From Synechococcus sp. A10-1-5-1 (GTDB lineage Bacteria; Cyanobacteriota; Cyanobacteriia; PCC-6307; Cyanobiaceae), in the NCBI RefSeq assembly GCF_023115425.1, contig NZ_CP096032.1:682001-746000 (forward strand): a stretch of 64,000 bases of DNA, given 5' to 3'. The position numbers were made by a program, and so were the translations under genes. Shown piece after piece: positions 17,369 to 25,624 of this stretch. The notes below the pieces were generated by a model that was not told the DNA's origin, did not search any database, and was given only the letters and a program-made list of their open reading frames with translations. The stretch's first letter is position 1, and each line of letters begins with the position of its first letter.

Positions 17369-18060
17369 AGATCGGCTGATTTTTTGCAAGCTCCTCGTCG
17401 TTGGGCGAGTGAACCAGTCGATCGGGCCTCTAGGACTGCTGAGGGGTGTGCAGCTTGTTGGGGCAGGGTGTTGAGTCAGGCATCAGCGTCGTTCACGGCT
17501 TCCCATCAATGAGTAGACGTACTAATTGCAACGTCGACCTGAGCCGCCAACCTATGTTCATCGGGATACTCCGATGGGTAGGGAGAGCAGACCCCTGAGT
17601 CGAGCACTAGGGGTTTTTTCATGCCCAAGAGCAGTGCCGGAGCAACTCCTGCGAAGACAGAGGCGCAGGTGAGGGGCACTGGCAGACAGCGCAACAGCCC
17701 CGCCAACTCCAGAGAAATGCGCCGGTCGGTAGGTGGTTGGTGTAGGCCGACCGCGATCACTGGTCGGATCAGTCTTCCGATCCCCCGGAACCGTCATCCA
17801 TTCCACGCCGCACCAGGGTCTGTGTCACCCAAAGCAGACCCAGAAGCAATGAGGCAACCAGCAGCAGTGACATTGAGAACTGGCAGAGAAACAGAGTGGT
17901 TCAAGGCATCCTGGCGAGAACGTTGAGCTGAGGTCGGGAGTGATGCGAGGACTCGGCAGGGTCTTCCGTCTCGGCCAAGGGAGCACAACGAACCCCGGAA
18001 GCGGCGGTTATGGCCTCAGATCAGCGGCACGTCCAGTGGTTGGCTGAAGTGTTGCTGAGC
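17369..18060. other. Intergenic region without a supported gene; one terminator
   Basis: No frame here looks like a protein: the open frames are arginine- and serine-rich antisense pairs. A CATCGG/CCGATG hairpin at about 17557-17577 and a plus-strand terminator at 17591-17619 suggest a small plus-strand RNA starting somewhere in 17400-17550. A short AGTA-GACG-TACT palindrome at 17511-17522 does not fit the LexA spacing. Confidence 0.5.
17591..17619 (+). terminator. Factor-independent terminator of an unidentified transcript
   Basis: CCCCT and AGGGG pair across a 12-base loop and are followed by six T's on the plus strand. No coding gene precedes it, so the transcript it ends is probably non-coding. 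Confidence 0.55.
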
Positions 18061-18300
18061 TCACTTGTGGCACTTGGCGCGGAAGCGGTTGGAGTGGCTG
18101 GTGGCGTCGTGTTTGGTTTGCCGCCCGCTCACCCGTTTGCGCCACATCTTGAACGACGAGGCCTTCATCGACTGGCGCATCAGCTCGATCACCTCCTGTT
18201 CAGAAATTCCGAATTGGTAGTTGATTGCCTCAAAGGTGGTGCGGTCCTCCCAAGCCATCTCGATGATGCGATCGAGCTCGTCGGGTTCAAAACTGCGCAT
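18061..18300 (-). CDS. TIGR03643/DUF2805 family small protein
   Basis: The 79 residues are a helix-rich small protein with a helix-turn-helix-like N-terminus (DELDRIIEMAWEDRTTFEAI, then YQFGISEQEVIELMRQSMK) and a basic C-terminal tail. This pattern belongs to the TIGR03643 family, whose function is unknown. Its start lies four bases after the P450 stop, so the two form an operon. Many relatives lie beside unrelated enzymes, so the pairing need not be functional. Confidence 0.75.
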   Translation of the reverse strand: MRSFEPDELDRIIEMAWEDRTTFEAINYQFGISEQEVIELMRQSMKASSFKMWRKRVSGRQTKHDATSHSNRFRAKCHK

Positions 18301-18304
18301 GGCG

Positions 18305-19564
18305 TTAGTGCTGTTTTGCGGTGACCATCAGGCCGTTGCGTGGAGTGGGGCTAGGCACCAGCTGCAAGGAAAGATCCTGGTCTGGCAGCAGCTGCAGCTG
18401 CACCTGCTGCAGCAGCCCAACGGCCATCAGCCGGATTTCCAGTTCGGCTAGGGCTTTACCCAAGCAGACCCGTTCGCCACCACCAAAGGGCAGCAGGGTT
18501 TGATCAAACGATCCATCGAGATGGCGCTGCGGACGGAACTGCGTCAGATCGGTTCCGCTGCTGGTCGCTGTTGGCGTGAGGGCCACCTGGATCACGCTGT
18601 TCTCTGGTACGACCACATCGGCCAGCTCAATGGCCTGCAAGCTGCGGCGGAAGAAGCCGCCCACCGGGGGTGTTTGCCGCATCACCTCCATCACGGTGGC
18701 ATCCAGCTTTTCCGATTGCGGCGATGTGGCCGCTGGCCATGGAGAGGCCCTCACATCGCTCTGCAGCCAATGCATCACCTCGGGATGCATGAGCAAGGCG
18801 CGGAATAGGCAGCTCAGCGATGAGGCGGTGGTTTCGTAACCAGCGAAGAGCAGCAGCAACAGTTGCTCGGCCAGATCGTCGTCATCCAACGGGATCCCTG
18901 CCTCATCGAGGCCGCCACTGATGAGATCCAGGCCGCCTTTGTTGCTGCCCTCCTTCAAGACGCCCTTGATGCGGTTCAGCAGCCGCTGGCGGGCGCCCAT
19001 GGCTTGGGCAAAGGGTGTGCCAGGTATCGCCAAGGGAATCGAGAAGAGGGCCTTGGTCCAGATCTCAAAGTCAGCGAACAATGCGTCTCGGCTGCCTGCA
19101 TCGAGCCCAAGCACCGTGGTGGCGATCACGGCGAAGGCAAAGCGGCGCATCCGCCCTGCCAAGGGCACTGGGCCATCAGCAGTAATCAGCTCCTCTGCGA
19201 GTTCATCCACCAGGCCAATGATTGATGGGGTGTAGCGGGTGAGGGCTGCACTAGAGAACAACTGGCCCACCACGCGCCGACGGGCTTTGTGGCCCGCTCC
19301 GTTGCGGTTAGCCAGGGAGCGGCTGCCCAGCAGCTTTTTCACACTCTCCGGCCACCAACCTTCCAGGGACTCGCTTTGGCTGAATAGATCGTTGATCGCC
19401 CGTTCACCGCGGATGAACACGATCGGCTGGGCCAGCAGCTTTGTGGCGAAGACATCGCCATAGGTTTCAAAACGCCGCTGGGCAAAGCTCGGATCGCCAA
19501 AGAAATCGAAGGCTTCCTTCAGGCCGCTCACAGCACCGGTATTGGGCAGAGGCTTGGCAGGCAT
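18305..19564 (-). CDS. Cytochrome P450
   Basis: This is a haem monooxygenase of about 419 residues, with the ATG at 19562-19564 chosen over an upstream TTG. Family landmarks are the I-helix AGYETTAS (the acid-threonine pair), the K-helix ExxR (EVMR), the PERF-like FRPQRHLD, and the haem-binding FGGGERVCLG with its axial Cys. It has no N-terminal membrane anchor. It resembles the cyanobacterial CYP120-type P450s that act on retinoids or other isoprenoids; this substrate guess is by resemblance only. No ferredoxin-reductase partner is adjacent. Confidence 0.9.
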   Translation of the reverse strand: MPAKPLPNTGAVSGLKEAFDFFGDPSFAQRRFETYGDVFATKLLAQPIVFIRGERAINDLFSQSESLEGWWPESVKKLLGSRSLANRNGAGHKARRRVVGQLFSSAALTRYTPSIIGLVDELAEELITADGPVPLAGRMRRFAFAVIATTVLGLDAGSRDALFADFEIWTKALFSIPLAIPGTPFAQAMGARQRLLNRIKGVLKEGSNKGGLDLISGGLDEAGIPLDDDDLAEQLLLLLFAGYETTASSLSCLFRALLMHPEVMHWLQSDVRASPWPAATSPQSEKLDATVMEVMRQTPPVGGFFRRSLQAIELADVVVPENSVIQVALTPTATSSGTDLTQFRPQRHLDGSFDQTLLPFGGGERVCLGKALAELEIRLMAVGLLQQVQLQLLPDQDLSLQLVPSPTPRNGLMVTAKQH

Positions 19565-19746
19565 TGACCCCGGCGCGCGCAAGCAATCAAGTTATCGATT
19601 CGACCCATGCTCCTGACCCTGACATCGCCGTGAGGACAGCGTCAGTGGTCGGCCTAGGTCTTGGCACTGGTGCTCAGCTCAAAGACAGGATCAGTTAGAG
19701 ACCATCGCTGCCTACTGCGCCAAGACTCTGCAGACGCGCTTGAGAG

Positions 19747-19944
19747 CTATCCCTCTACAAAGCAGCGAATACGTCGATTGATCCGAGCCAGAATCCTGAA
19801 GAGTGGCTCGGCCGCACTGGATCTGGACTCCACCCGGGCATCCAGGCAGGTGGAGCAGAGCACCTGACCTTCGACCCGGCGGTAGTGCTGGGTGGAGCGC
19901 TCAATGAAGGTTCCGCACCCCCGGCAGGGAAAGATCGGACTCAT
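19747..19944 (-). CDS. Small zinc-ribbon-like protein
   Basis: About 65 residues from the ATG at 19942-19944 carry two knuckles, CRGCGTFIER and CSTCLD, spaced like a zinc ribbon, and end in a basic helix (RILARINRRIRCF). A longer in-frame start exists 66 bases upstream. I do not recognise the family. No clear ribosome-binding site precedes the start, which lowers confidence. Confidence 0.5.
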   Translation of the reverse strand: MSPIFPCRGCGTFIERSTQHYRRVEGQVLCSTCLDARVESRSSAAEPLFRILARINRRIRCFVEG

Positions 19945-20048
19945 GAAGGCGTACTGGATCGGCCCATGCTGCAGAGCCGGATGGGCACTGTCTGCAGCAT
20001 CGATAGCCAAGGGGCCGGAACCCTTCAGGGTCCTTCACCCCCTTCGCC

Positions 20049-21053
20049 ATGGAGATCAGCGCTGCCGGATTGGACCTGCTCAAAACCTTCGAGGGTTGCC
20101 GGCTGGTGGCCTATCCCGATCCCGGCAGTGGCGGAGAGCCCTGGAGCATTGGCTACGGCCACACCGGTACAGACGTCAGAGCGGGGCTAACGATCAGCCA
20201 GAGGCAGGCTGAACGCTGGCTGCTGGCGGACCTCAAAGACAGCGGGCGCGCCCTCGAGACATTGCTAGCGGGCGTGCCACTGAGCCAGGGACAGTGGGAT
20301 GCGCTGCTGAGCTTCTGCTTCAACGTCGGAGCAGGGGCATTGCAGCGATCCACCCTGCGCAGGCGGCTTCTGGCTGGAGAAGCACCAGCACGGGTGATCC
20401 GCGAGGAGCTCCCCCGCTGGATTCGGGGATCCCGCGGCCCCCTGGCAGGGTTGATCCAGCGCCGAGCCGCCGAGATTCAACACGCCGAACGCCACAGTTC
20501 AATCGCCCTGGCGGTGCCCTACTGCTGCCAGAACAACAGCGCCACAACGCAGGGCCCGCGCATGTGCTTCAGCTCGAGCTGCGCCATGGCGGTGGAGTTC
20601 CTGCGGCCCGGGTTCTTTCAAGGCGGCAGACAGATCGACGACCAGTACCTCGAGCTGGTGCTGCGCTATGGCGAGAGCACGGAGGCAACCGCCCAACTGC
20701 AGGCGATCAAAGCCTGCGGCCTGGAGGCCCAGTTCCGCCAGGATGGATCGATCAAAGACCTGATCGCGTCACTGCAGCAAGGCATCCCAGCGCCGGTGGG
20801 CTGGCTGCATCTCGGATCGGTGGAGCAGCCAACCGGTGTGGGGCACTGGAGCGTGGTTGTGGGCTGGGATCCGAGCAGACGAACCTTTCTGATGCATGAC
20901 CCCAACGGCGAAGCTGATCTCATCGGGGGCGGCTACGTCACGACCGCCATCGGCAGCGGCCAAGCCCAGCGCTATTCCGAGCACAATTGGGGACGGCGCT
21001 GGATGGTGGAAGGTCCAGGCAGCGGCTGGTGGATGGAGTTCCGCAAGCCATGA
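20049..21053 (+). CDS. Phage-type lysozyme (GH24) fused to a C39-like peptidase domain
   Basis: Residues 1-150 are a GH24 lysozyme that cleaves the glycan strands of peptidoglycan, with catalytic Glu15 and Asp24 at T4-lysozyme spacing, the GYGHT segment, and an ALLSFCFNVGAG core helix. Residues from about 165 resemble a C39-like papain fold: PYCCQNNS, a CFSSSCAMAVEF helix that could hold the nucleophile Cys, then GHWSVVVGWD and HDPNGE as candidate His and Asp/Asn positions. No signal peptide is visible, so export would need a holin-like route or lysis. It is probably phage-derived, now cellular; the next small gene overlaps it (ATGA). Confidence 0.85.
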   Translation: MEISAAGLDLLKTFEGCRLVAYPDPGSGGEPWSIGYGHTGTDVRAGLTISQRQAERWLLADLKDSGRALETLLAGVPLSQGQWDALLSFCFNVGAGALQRSTLRRRLLAGEAPARVIREELPRWIRGSRGPLAGLIQRRAAEIQHAERHSSIALAVPYCCQNNSATTQGPRMCFSSSCAMAVEFLRPGFFQGGRQIDDQYLELVLRYGESTEATAQLQAIKACGLEAQFRQDGSIKDLIASLQQGIPAPVGWLHLGSVEQPTGVGHWSVVVGWDPSRRTFLMHDPNGEADLIGGGYVTTAIGSGQAQRYSEHNWGRRWMVEGPGSGWWMEFRKP

Positions 21054-21232
21054 ACTGCGACTTCTGCCAGCAGCCTGGGGACCTGCACTACAGGATTCGC
21101 ACCCAGGCCAGTGCCAGCTGGCGCTTCGCCTGCCCCAGCTGTTGGCAGCGACAGAGCTCACTGCCTGGCTACCAATACGGAGGCACCCGCAAAGCGAACC
21201 GACGCGAGCGGGAGAAACGCAAACGGCGCTAA
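21050..21232 (+). CDS. Small Cys4 zinc-finger protein
   Basis: The 60-residue product starts MNCDFCQQPGDL, has a second CPSCW knuckle, and ends in a very basic tail (RREREKRKRR). This suggests a zinc ribbon that could bind nucleic acid. The ATG overlaps the lysozyme stop (ATGA), so the two are translationally coupled. A longer frame adds only antisense-like residues. Function unknown. Confidence 0.6.
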   Translation: MNCDFCQQPGDLHYRIRTQASASWRFACPSCWQRQSSLPGYQYGGTRKANRREREKRKRR

Positions 21233-21268
21233 AGGCGGCAGGCGTCGAAAAGCTCACCCGCAACCGAC

Positions 21269-22072
21269 CTAAGACGGGAGATTGGACGATGCAGACCGCT
21301 TCTGGACAGCCTCGAGACGCAAGGCGTAGTCCTCGGCTTGCGTACGGAAGACGCGATCCCAGAACGTGAAGTAGAGGCCGTAGTGCAGCGTCTGTTTGCG
21401 ATGGTGAATGCAATGGTGCAGTGGGCCGATGACCCAAGGACCAAGCCAGTGATGAGGGAAATCATCTGGCAAGGTTTCGGGAGAAATGTGATTAACAGCA
21501 GCCCAGACTGACATTGTCATCAAAAGAGCAAACAATGTCGCAGGGTGCAGCGGGATGATGACAACGATCGCGATCAGACAAATCGCATGAATGAGTGACT
21601 CAACCGGGTCAAACGCAAAGGACGTCCAGACAGAGGGCTGAGAGGAACGGTGATGCCCCTTGTGCGCCAAGCGGTAGAGAAAAGGACGATGCAGAACGCG
21701 ATGAACAAAATAAAAGAAAGCATCCTGCAAAACAAGAGCACCGATGAAACTGGCCACATAGAAGAGCCAAGACACCGCACCCTCATTTTGGCAGATCTGC
21801 AGATATCTATGACCATCAAGCCGAATAAACAAGGCCATCACCAAAGCAAAGACCGCAGACGAGGAAAGACTGAGGCAAAGCTCGCTCGCTGTAGCCGACC
21901 TCTGCGATAAAAGGCTTCGACTTGCCAATCCACTCAGGATGAGCGCAAGAAGGATATGACGACTTTGAATAATCGCAAAGATCACAATAAAATTAAAAAT
22001 AAATCCACCGATATCACCATCCACTCCAAGAGCCGACGCAGGAGTCAAGAGCGCCACCACCAAGCAGGCCAC
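21269..22072 (-). CDS. Sterol desaturase / fatty acid hydroxylase family protein
   Basis: The protein is an integral-membrane di-iron oxygenase of 267 residues. Several hydrophobic segments surround the three histidine clusters HRVLH (124-128), HKGHH (137-141) and HHCIHH with a following HYG (near 218-230). The family hydroxylates or desaturates lipids or carotenoid rings; the substrate cannot be told from sequence. The first 150 codons are visibly richer in A+T than neighbouring genes and use rarer codons, which suggests horizontal acquisition. It stands alone on the minus strand. Confidence 0.85.
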   Translation of the reverse strand: MACLVVALLTPASALGVDGDIGGFIFNFIVIFAIIQSRHILLALILSGLASRSLLSQRSATASELCLSLSSSAVFALVMALFIRLDGHRYLQICQNEGAVSWLFYVASFIGALVLQDAFFYFVHRVLHRPFLYRLAHKGHHRSSQPSVWTSFAFDPVESLIHAICLIAIVVIIPLHPATLFALLMTMSVWAAVNHISPETLPDDFPHHWLGPWVIGPLHHCIHHRKQTLHYGLYFTFWDRVFRTQAEDYALRLEAVQKRSASSNLPS

Positions 22073-22130
22073 GGTTTACTCAGGAGAGTATTGATGAACT
22101 CGGTTGCGGACGTTTTCTTGGCATCACTGC

Positions 22131-22238
22131 TCAGCTTTTGCCGCAGTTCTGCTTCAGGACAAGCATCAACCAATCAGCGAGAAAGTCGGCTAGCACCACC
22201 AGAGCATCGCCCTCAAGTCGTGAGCAAGCGGACCTCAT
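22131..22238 (-). CDS. Possible tiny protein or frameshifted tail
   Basis: A 35-residue frame starting at ATG 22236-22238 reads like a helix (EGDALVVLADFLADWLMLVL) and ends KQNCGKS. The same frame stays open upstream into the 3' end of the next gene, where it becomes a shadow. It may be an independent micro-gene or the true C-terminus of the upstream gene after a frameshift. Confidence 0.25.
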   Translation of the reverse strand: MRSACSRLEGDALVVLADFLADWLMLVLKQNCGKS

Positions 22239-22296
22239 GAGGCGTTCAATCCAATCGGCCAGAGTGATGCCAAAGCGAGCTCTGATCCAGCAGGCT

Positions 22297-22833
22297 CTAG
22301 CTGCGGTAGGCCTCAATGAAGCTCTTACGCACCGCAGTGACCAACGTCTTGGGAACCACCAAACCTGAGAGCTGCAGGTACTGATCGAGAGCTGGCCCCA
22401 GCTGATCCTGCAGGGCCAGGCACTGCGCTGCAGAGAGGGCCAGCGCTTGTTGATAGAGGTCCTTGTTGGTCTTGCCGAGATGAAACAGCCGGCAGCCCTC
22501 ATCGATCACTGCCGTCAGTTGCGGATCCCTGAGGCATTGGCTCTGGCTACCGGCGTAGGGGAGGGTGCGATTGCGGATCACCGAGCGCACCAGGGCAAAG
22601 GAGCGTTGGGCCAACTCCGGACCCACCCGATCAACGGCCTCGCGGCGCTCCTTGATCTGAATCAAGGCATTGACCAACTCCGCCACCTTGAAAAGCGCCA
22701 GACAGTGACGCTGCTCATGAGAAAGCGCTTGAAGCTGAGCGAGATAGTCCGCGACGGACGCGAGAAACGCCTCGTCTTGATCAGCCAGGGCTGGGCAGGA
22801 TCGCCAACGCTCCATCGCCCCTGCACCGCTCAT
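22297..22833 (-). CDS. Conserved helical protein of unknown function
   Basis: From the ATG at 22831-22833 the product is 178 residues (an ATG at 22813-22815 is also possible). It is mostly alpha-helical with no membrane segment or known motif; landmarks are HEQRHCLALFKVAELVNAL and KTNKDLYQQALALSAAQCL. The start is divergent from yjbQ with 26 bases between them, so they share a promoter region. I do not recognise the family. Confidence 0.65.
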   Translation of the reverse strand: MSGAGAMERWRSCPALADQDEAFLASVADYLAQLQALSHEQRHCLALFKVAELVNALIQIKERREAVDRVGPELAQRSFALVRSVIRNRTLPYAGSQSQCLRDPQLTAVIDEGCRLFHLGKTNKDLYQQALALSAAQCLALQDQLGPALDQYLQLSGLVVPKTLVTAVRKSFIEAYRS

Positions 22834-22859
22834 GCTGACCGTAGCCAGAGGGGCCCGCG

Positions 22860-23291
22860 ATGACCGTTGAACGCCTGCAGATTCCAACGCAAGAGTCCTT
22901 TCAGTGCATCGCGATCACCGAAGCACTGCAGCGCTTCATCGCCAAGCAAGGCGCCCAGAACGGGGCAGTGCTGATCAGCGGTCAGCACACCACGACAGCC
23001 GTGATCATCAACGAGCTGGAGGAGCGCCTGATCTGGGACCTGGAGGCTTGGCTCGCGGAGATCGCCCCAGCGAAGCGGCCTTGGAAACACAACGACCTCG
23101 AGCTCCGGCCGAACATCCCCGCCGATGAACCGCGCAACGCCCACGCACACCTGCAGGCCCTCCTGCTGGGCAACCAGGTGATGGTGGCCGTTCAAGACGG
23201 GAAGCCCGTGCTGGGTACCTATCAAGACGTGATCCTGGTGGAACTGGACGGGCCGCGTCAGCGAACGGTCGTCCTGCAATGGATTGCCTAG
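22860..23291 (+). CDS. YjbQ / UPF0047 family protein
   Basis: The 143 residues match the YjbQ family: the conserved ISGQHTTTAVIINE metal-binding His segment near 42-55, the NAHAHLQALLLG segment near 108-119, and VELDGPRQRTVVLQW at the C-terminus. Members have been described as having weak thiamine-phosphate synthase activity and form beta-rich trimers; the true role is unsettled. Length is normal. Confidence 0.9.
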   Translation: MTVERLQIPTQESFQCIAITEALQRFIAKQGAQNGAVLISGQHTTTAVIINELEERLIWDLEAWLAEIAPAKRPWKHNDLELRPNIPADEPRNAHAHLQALLLGNQVMVAVQDGKPVLGTYQDVILVELDGPRQRTVVLQWIA

Positions 23292-23317
23292 GGTCGGCGC
23301 CCGAACGCCCATCAGCC

Positions 23318-23614
23318 ATGCCCAGCCGCGAACAGATCCTGGCCGCCTCCGCCGGCTGGGTGGCGGTGCTCTTGAACGTGGTCCCTGGCCTGGGGGCGGG
23401 CTACCTCTACCAGCGGCGCTGGAAGGCCTACTGGATCACCTCGGCCCTGGCCACGGCCTGGTTTGTCGCCGGAGCCGTGCTGGGACAGAACGCCGATCCC
23501 GCCGCCGAAGCGCAGAACCAACTGGTGGGCCTGATCGGCCTGCTGCTGCTGGCCGGCGGCACCGCCACCGAAGCCGGGCTGGCGGTCAAGAAGGTACGCG
23601 CGCAGCTGGACTGA
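23318..23614 (+). CDS. Small integral membrane protein
   Basis: From the ATG at 23318 the product is 98 residues with three hydrophobic segments: VAVLLNVVPGLGAGYLYQRRW, ITSALATAWFVAGAVLG and LVGLIGLLLLAGGTATEAG. The N-terminal PGLGAGYLYQRRWKAY pattern resembles TM2-domain-like proteins. It follows yjbQ by 26 bases and may share its transcript. Function unknown. Confidence 0.7.
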   Translation: MPSREQILAASAGWVAVLLNVVPGLGAGYLYQRRWKAYWITSALATAWFVAGAVLGQNADPAAEAQNQLVGLIGLLLLAGGTATEAGLAVKKVRAQLD

Positions 23615-23620
23615 GTTGGT

Positions 23621-23959
23621 TCAGCCAAAGGTGCTGCCGTTCCAGCCCCAGCTGCTGGCTTTGACATCTTCAAAGGCCACATAGATCCGCTTGGCAGGAA
23701 TGCCGGTGCGTGCCTCGATCAGCTTGCAGAAGGCCGCGGTCATGGCCGGGGGCTTAAGGGCACCAATCGACTTGATCTCGACGTAGGCGCACGGCTCGGT
23801 GCTGCCCGCGAAGGTCATCGGCACCGCGGTCTCCAGCAGCGTCATCACATAGGCCTCCTGCTTACCGGTCTGCTGGGCCAAGGCCGCCGAGAGCTCCTGG
23901 AGCAGCCCAGCGGCATCGGCCAGCTCAGGCAACGATGTGCGGACGTTGATCAAGGGCAT
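23621..23959 (-). CDS. MIF / phenylpyruvate tautomerase family protein
   Basis: The 112 residues begin MPLINV, so Met removal exposes the catalytic N-terminal Pro of the tautomerase superfamily. The MTFAGSTEPCAYVEIKSIG segment and the C-terminal RIYVAFEDVKASSWGWNGSTFG are the MIF-type features. The physiological substrate in cyanobacteria is not known. It converges with the small membrane-protein gene, the stops lying six bases apart. Confidence 0.85.
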   Translation of the reverse strand: MPLINVRTSLPELADAAGLLQELSAALAQQTGKQEAYVMTLLETAVPMTFAGSTEPCAYVEIKSIGALKPPAMTAAFCKLIEARTGIPAKRIYVAFEDVKASSWGWNGSTFG

Positions 23960-23979
23960 CGCAGCTCAGGGGCACTGCT

Positions 23980-24435
23980 TCAAATGTGCCACGACGATTT
24001 GGAGCGGCACCAGCGCCAGCTCTCGGCATTAATCAGCAGCCCCAGCAGCAACATCACTGCCATCAGCCACACCTGATCCGAGCGGGAATCAGGAATCAGG
24101 ATGTCGACGAGGAAATGGGCAACGTTGGTCAAGGTGTAAACCACGCTCAGGCCGAACTGAAACCAGCGCCAGCGCCGCCAACCGGGGGCACTGGAGGCGT
24201 AGCTGGTCAGGACATAGGCCCCAAGCGGAACGAGGAAGTAGAGCAACATCGCCCAGAACACCAGGGGTAGACGTTCGGGGGTGACATGGCTCTCAATCTC
24301 TGGCGAAAGGCCATGGAAGAGCGGCATCAAGCCCAAGTCGGTATGAAACAGCAGGCAGAGGAACCAGGCTGTCCAGAGGCTCCGCAGGCGCTGGGCGTGA
24401 TCGATGTTCAGCGGCCTAGGGCGTGCAGGGGCCAT
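23980..24435 (-). CDS. Multi-pass membrane protein of unknown function
   Basis: About 151 residues from the ATG at 24433-24435 include four hydrophobic helices, at about 20-40, 60-85, 100-120 and 125-142. A conserved-looking HTDLGLMPLFHGLSP loop sits between the first two. It overlaps the end of the preceding L,D-transpeptidase-like gene by 20 bases. The family is not recognised. Confidence 0.65.
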   Translation of the reverse strand: MAPARPRPLNIDHAQRLRSLWTAWFLCLLFHTDLGLMPLFHGLSPEIESHVTPERLPLVFWAMLLYFLVPLGAYVLTSYASSAPGWRRWRWFQFGLSVVYTLTNVAHFLVDILIPDSRSDQVWLMAVMLLLGLLINAESWRWCRSKSSWHI

Positions 24436-25075
24436 CGGTTTTGACCTCAACTGCATCGCCGAGTTGCACCGAGGCGAGCATCGCCTTCAGGGTGGGTTCA
24501 GAGACGTTCAAGCAACCGCCGGTGACCTGTTCGCCGATGCGCTTTTCGTTGTTGCTGCCGTGGATCGCAAAGCTGTACCAGCGGAATTTGCCGTCGTAGG
24601 TGTTGAAGGCAAAAGGCTGCTTGACGCTATCGATCGGCTCCAGGCTGATGTAACCGATCCCGTATTCACCGATCTCGCCATCGCCCTTGAAGTCGATGGC
24701 GTTCATGTTCTTGAACAGGGTCTCCCTGAGCTCCGCCTTGCTCTTGCCGGACTGGGCGATCAGCTTGGGATCCATCTCAAAGCGATCGTTACTGAGGATC
24801 GCGTTGACCTTGAAGCGGCCCAGGGGGGTGTAGCCCTCTTCAAAGCGAGTTTTGGCGCAGGTCACCCCCAAGCGCCCGAAGCCCACCTGAAAGGTCGTGC
24901 GCTCATCACCGCGCACCATCACCCCCTGACTCTTGGCGGGAATCTTCTGATCCAGCTCAATCGTGATCGGAGCTGTCACCAGCGGCGCGCCGGTGGCACT
25001 GGTCTTGGGGGAGCTACCACAACCGCTTAAGGCCAGGGCCAGGGCGATCCCGGCCAGCGAGGTGAAACGTCGCAT
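24416..25075 (-). CDS. L,D-transpeptidase-like (YkuD) lipoprotein
   Basis: A signal peptide with lipobox LSGC (Cys at about 19) marks a lipid-anchored envelope protein. The C-terminal half has the YkuD-type sequence HGSNNEKRIG...TGGCLNVSE, holding the catalytic His and Cys of L,D-transpeptidases that cross-link peptidoglycan or attach proteins to it. The rest of the fold is divergent (219 residues). It could instead be an inactive relative, but both catalytic residues are present. Confidence 0.8.
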   Translation of the reverse strand: MRRFTSLAGIALALALSGCGSSPKTSATGAPLVTAPITIELDQKIPAKSQGVMVRGDERTTFQVGFGRLGVTCAKTRFEEGYTPLGRFKVNAILSNDRFEMDPKLIAQSGKSKAELRETLFKNMNAIDFKGDGEIGEYGIGYISLEPIDSVKQPFAFNTYDGKFRWYSFAIHGSNNEKRIGEQVTGGCLNVSEPTLKAMLASVQLGDAVEVKTDGPCTP

Positions 25076-25120
25076 CCAGGACCAGGAGCACTACCTCCAT
25101 GTTGGCGAGGGCTGCTGGAT

Positions 25121-25486
25121 TTGCATGCACAAACCCTGGACGGCCGGGGCTCCTGGATTCACCATGAAGGCAGGCACCCTGAAGCGATGGACGACGCACT
25201 GCTGGCCCTGGTGGAGGATCTGGGATCGGGGAACGTGCTCGATGCCGAAACCCTGGAGGGCTGCACGGTCGAGCCCCATGAGCTCGATGAGATGGATGAG
25301 GACCAGGCGGCCATCGTGGCGGCCCATGTCTTTGAGCAGCTTTTTGACCACGACGTCTCCCAGCAGCGCGGGGAATCCGCCGACCCCGATGAGGGGATCT
25401 GGAGCGGCACCGTGGATTCCTTCAAGTTCACAATCGAGCGTGATGACGCTGGCGATCTGGTGCTGAACTTCAGCAGCGGGGACTAG
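25121..25486 (+). CDS. Acidic protein of unknown function
   Basis: The 121-residue frame is strongly acidic (DELDEMDEDQAAIVAAHVFEQLFDHD) and ends in a beta-rich tail (SFKFTIERDDAGDLVLNFSSGD). The first start is TTG at 25121; an internal ATG at 25187 would give 99 residues, but the residues before it look coding. It is transcribed divergently from the lipoprotein gene. Not recognised. Confidence 0.55.
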   Translation: MHAQTLDGRGSWIHHEGRHPEAMDDALLALVEDLGSGNVLDAETLEGCTVEPHELDEMDEDQAAIVAAHVFEQLFDHDVSQQRGESADPDEGIWSGTVDSFKFTIERDDAGDLVLNFSSGD

Positions 25487-25490
25487 GGCG

Positions 25491-25592
25491 ATGGCCCAAG
25501 CCACCTGGGCGGTGAAGCTGATCGACAAAGGGCGGAGCATCGCTGAACATCAGTACCCCGGCTACAAGGCCATGAGTGCCCAGCGGGCCTAG
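25491..25592 (+). CDS. Possible 33-residue small protein
   Basis: An ATG four bases after the stop of the acidic-protein gene opens a 33-codon frame reading TWAVKLIDKGRSIAEHQY, with normal residue composition. Position and spacing suggest a third member of a short operon with the flanking genes. Nothing else supports it. Confidence 0.3.
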   Translation: MAQATWAVKLIDKGRSIAEHQYPGYKAMSAQRA

Positions 25593-25624
25593 ATCAGGAT
25601 GCTTCAGATGCGCACGGGCCCGCG

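Noticed and set aside
17511-17522. AGTA-GACG-TACT palindrome as a second LexA box
   Set aside because: The spacing is two bases too short for the cyanobacterial consensus.
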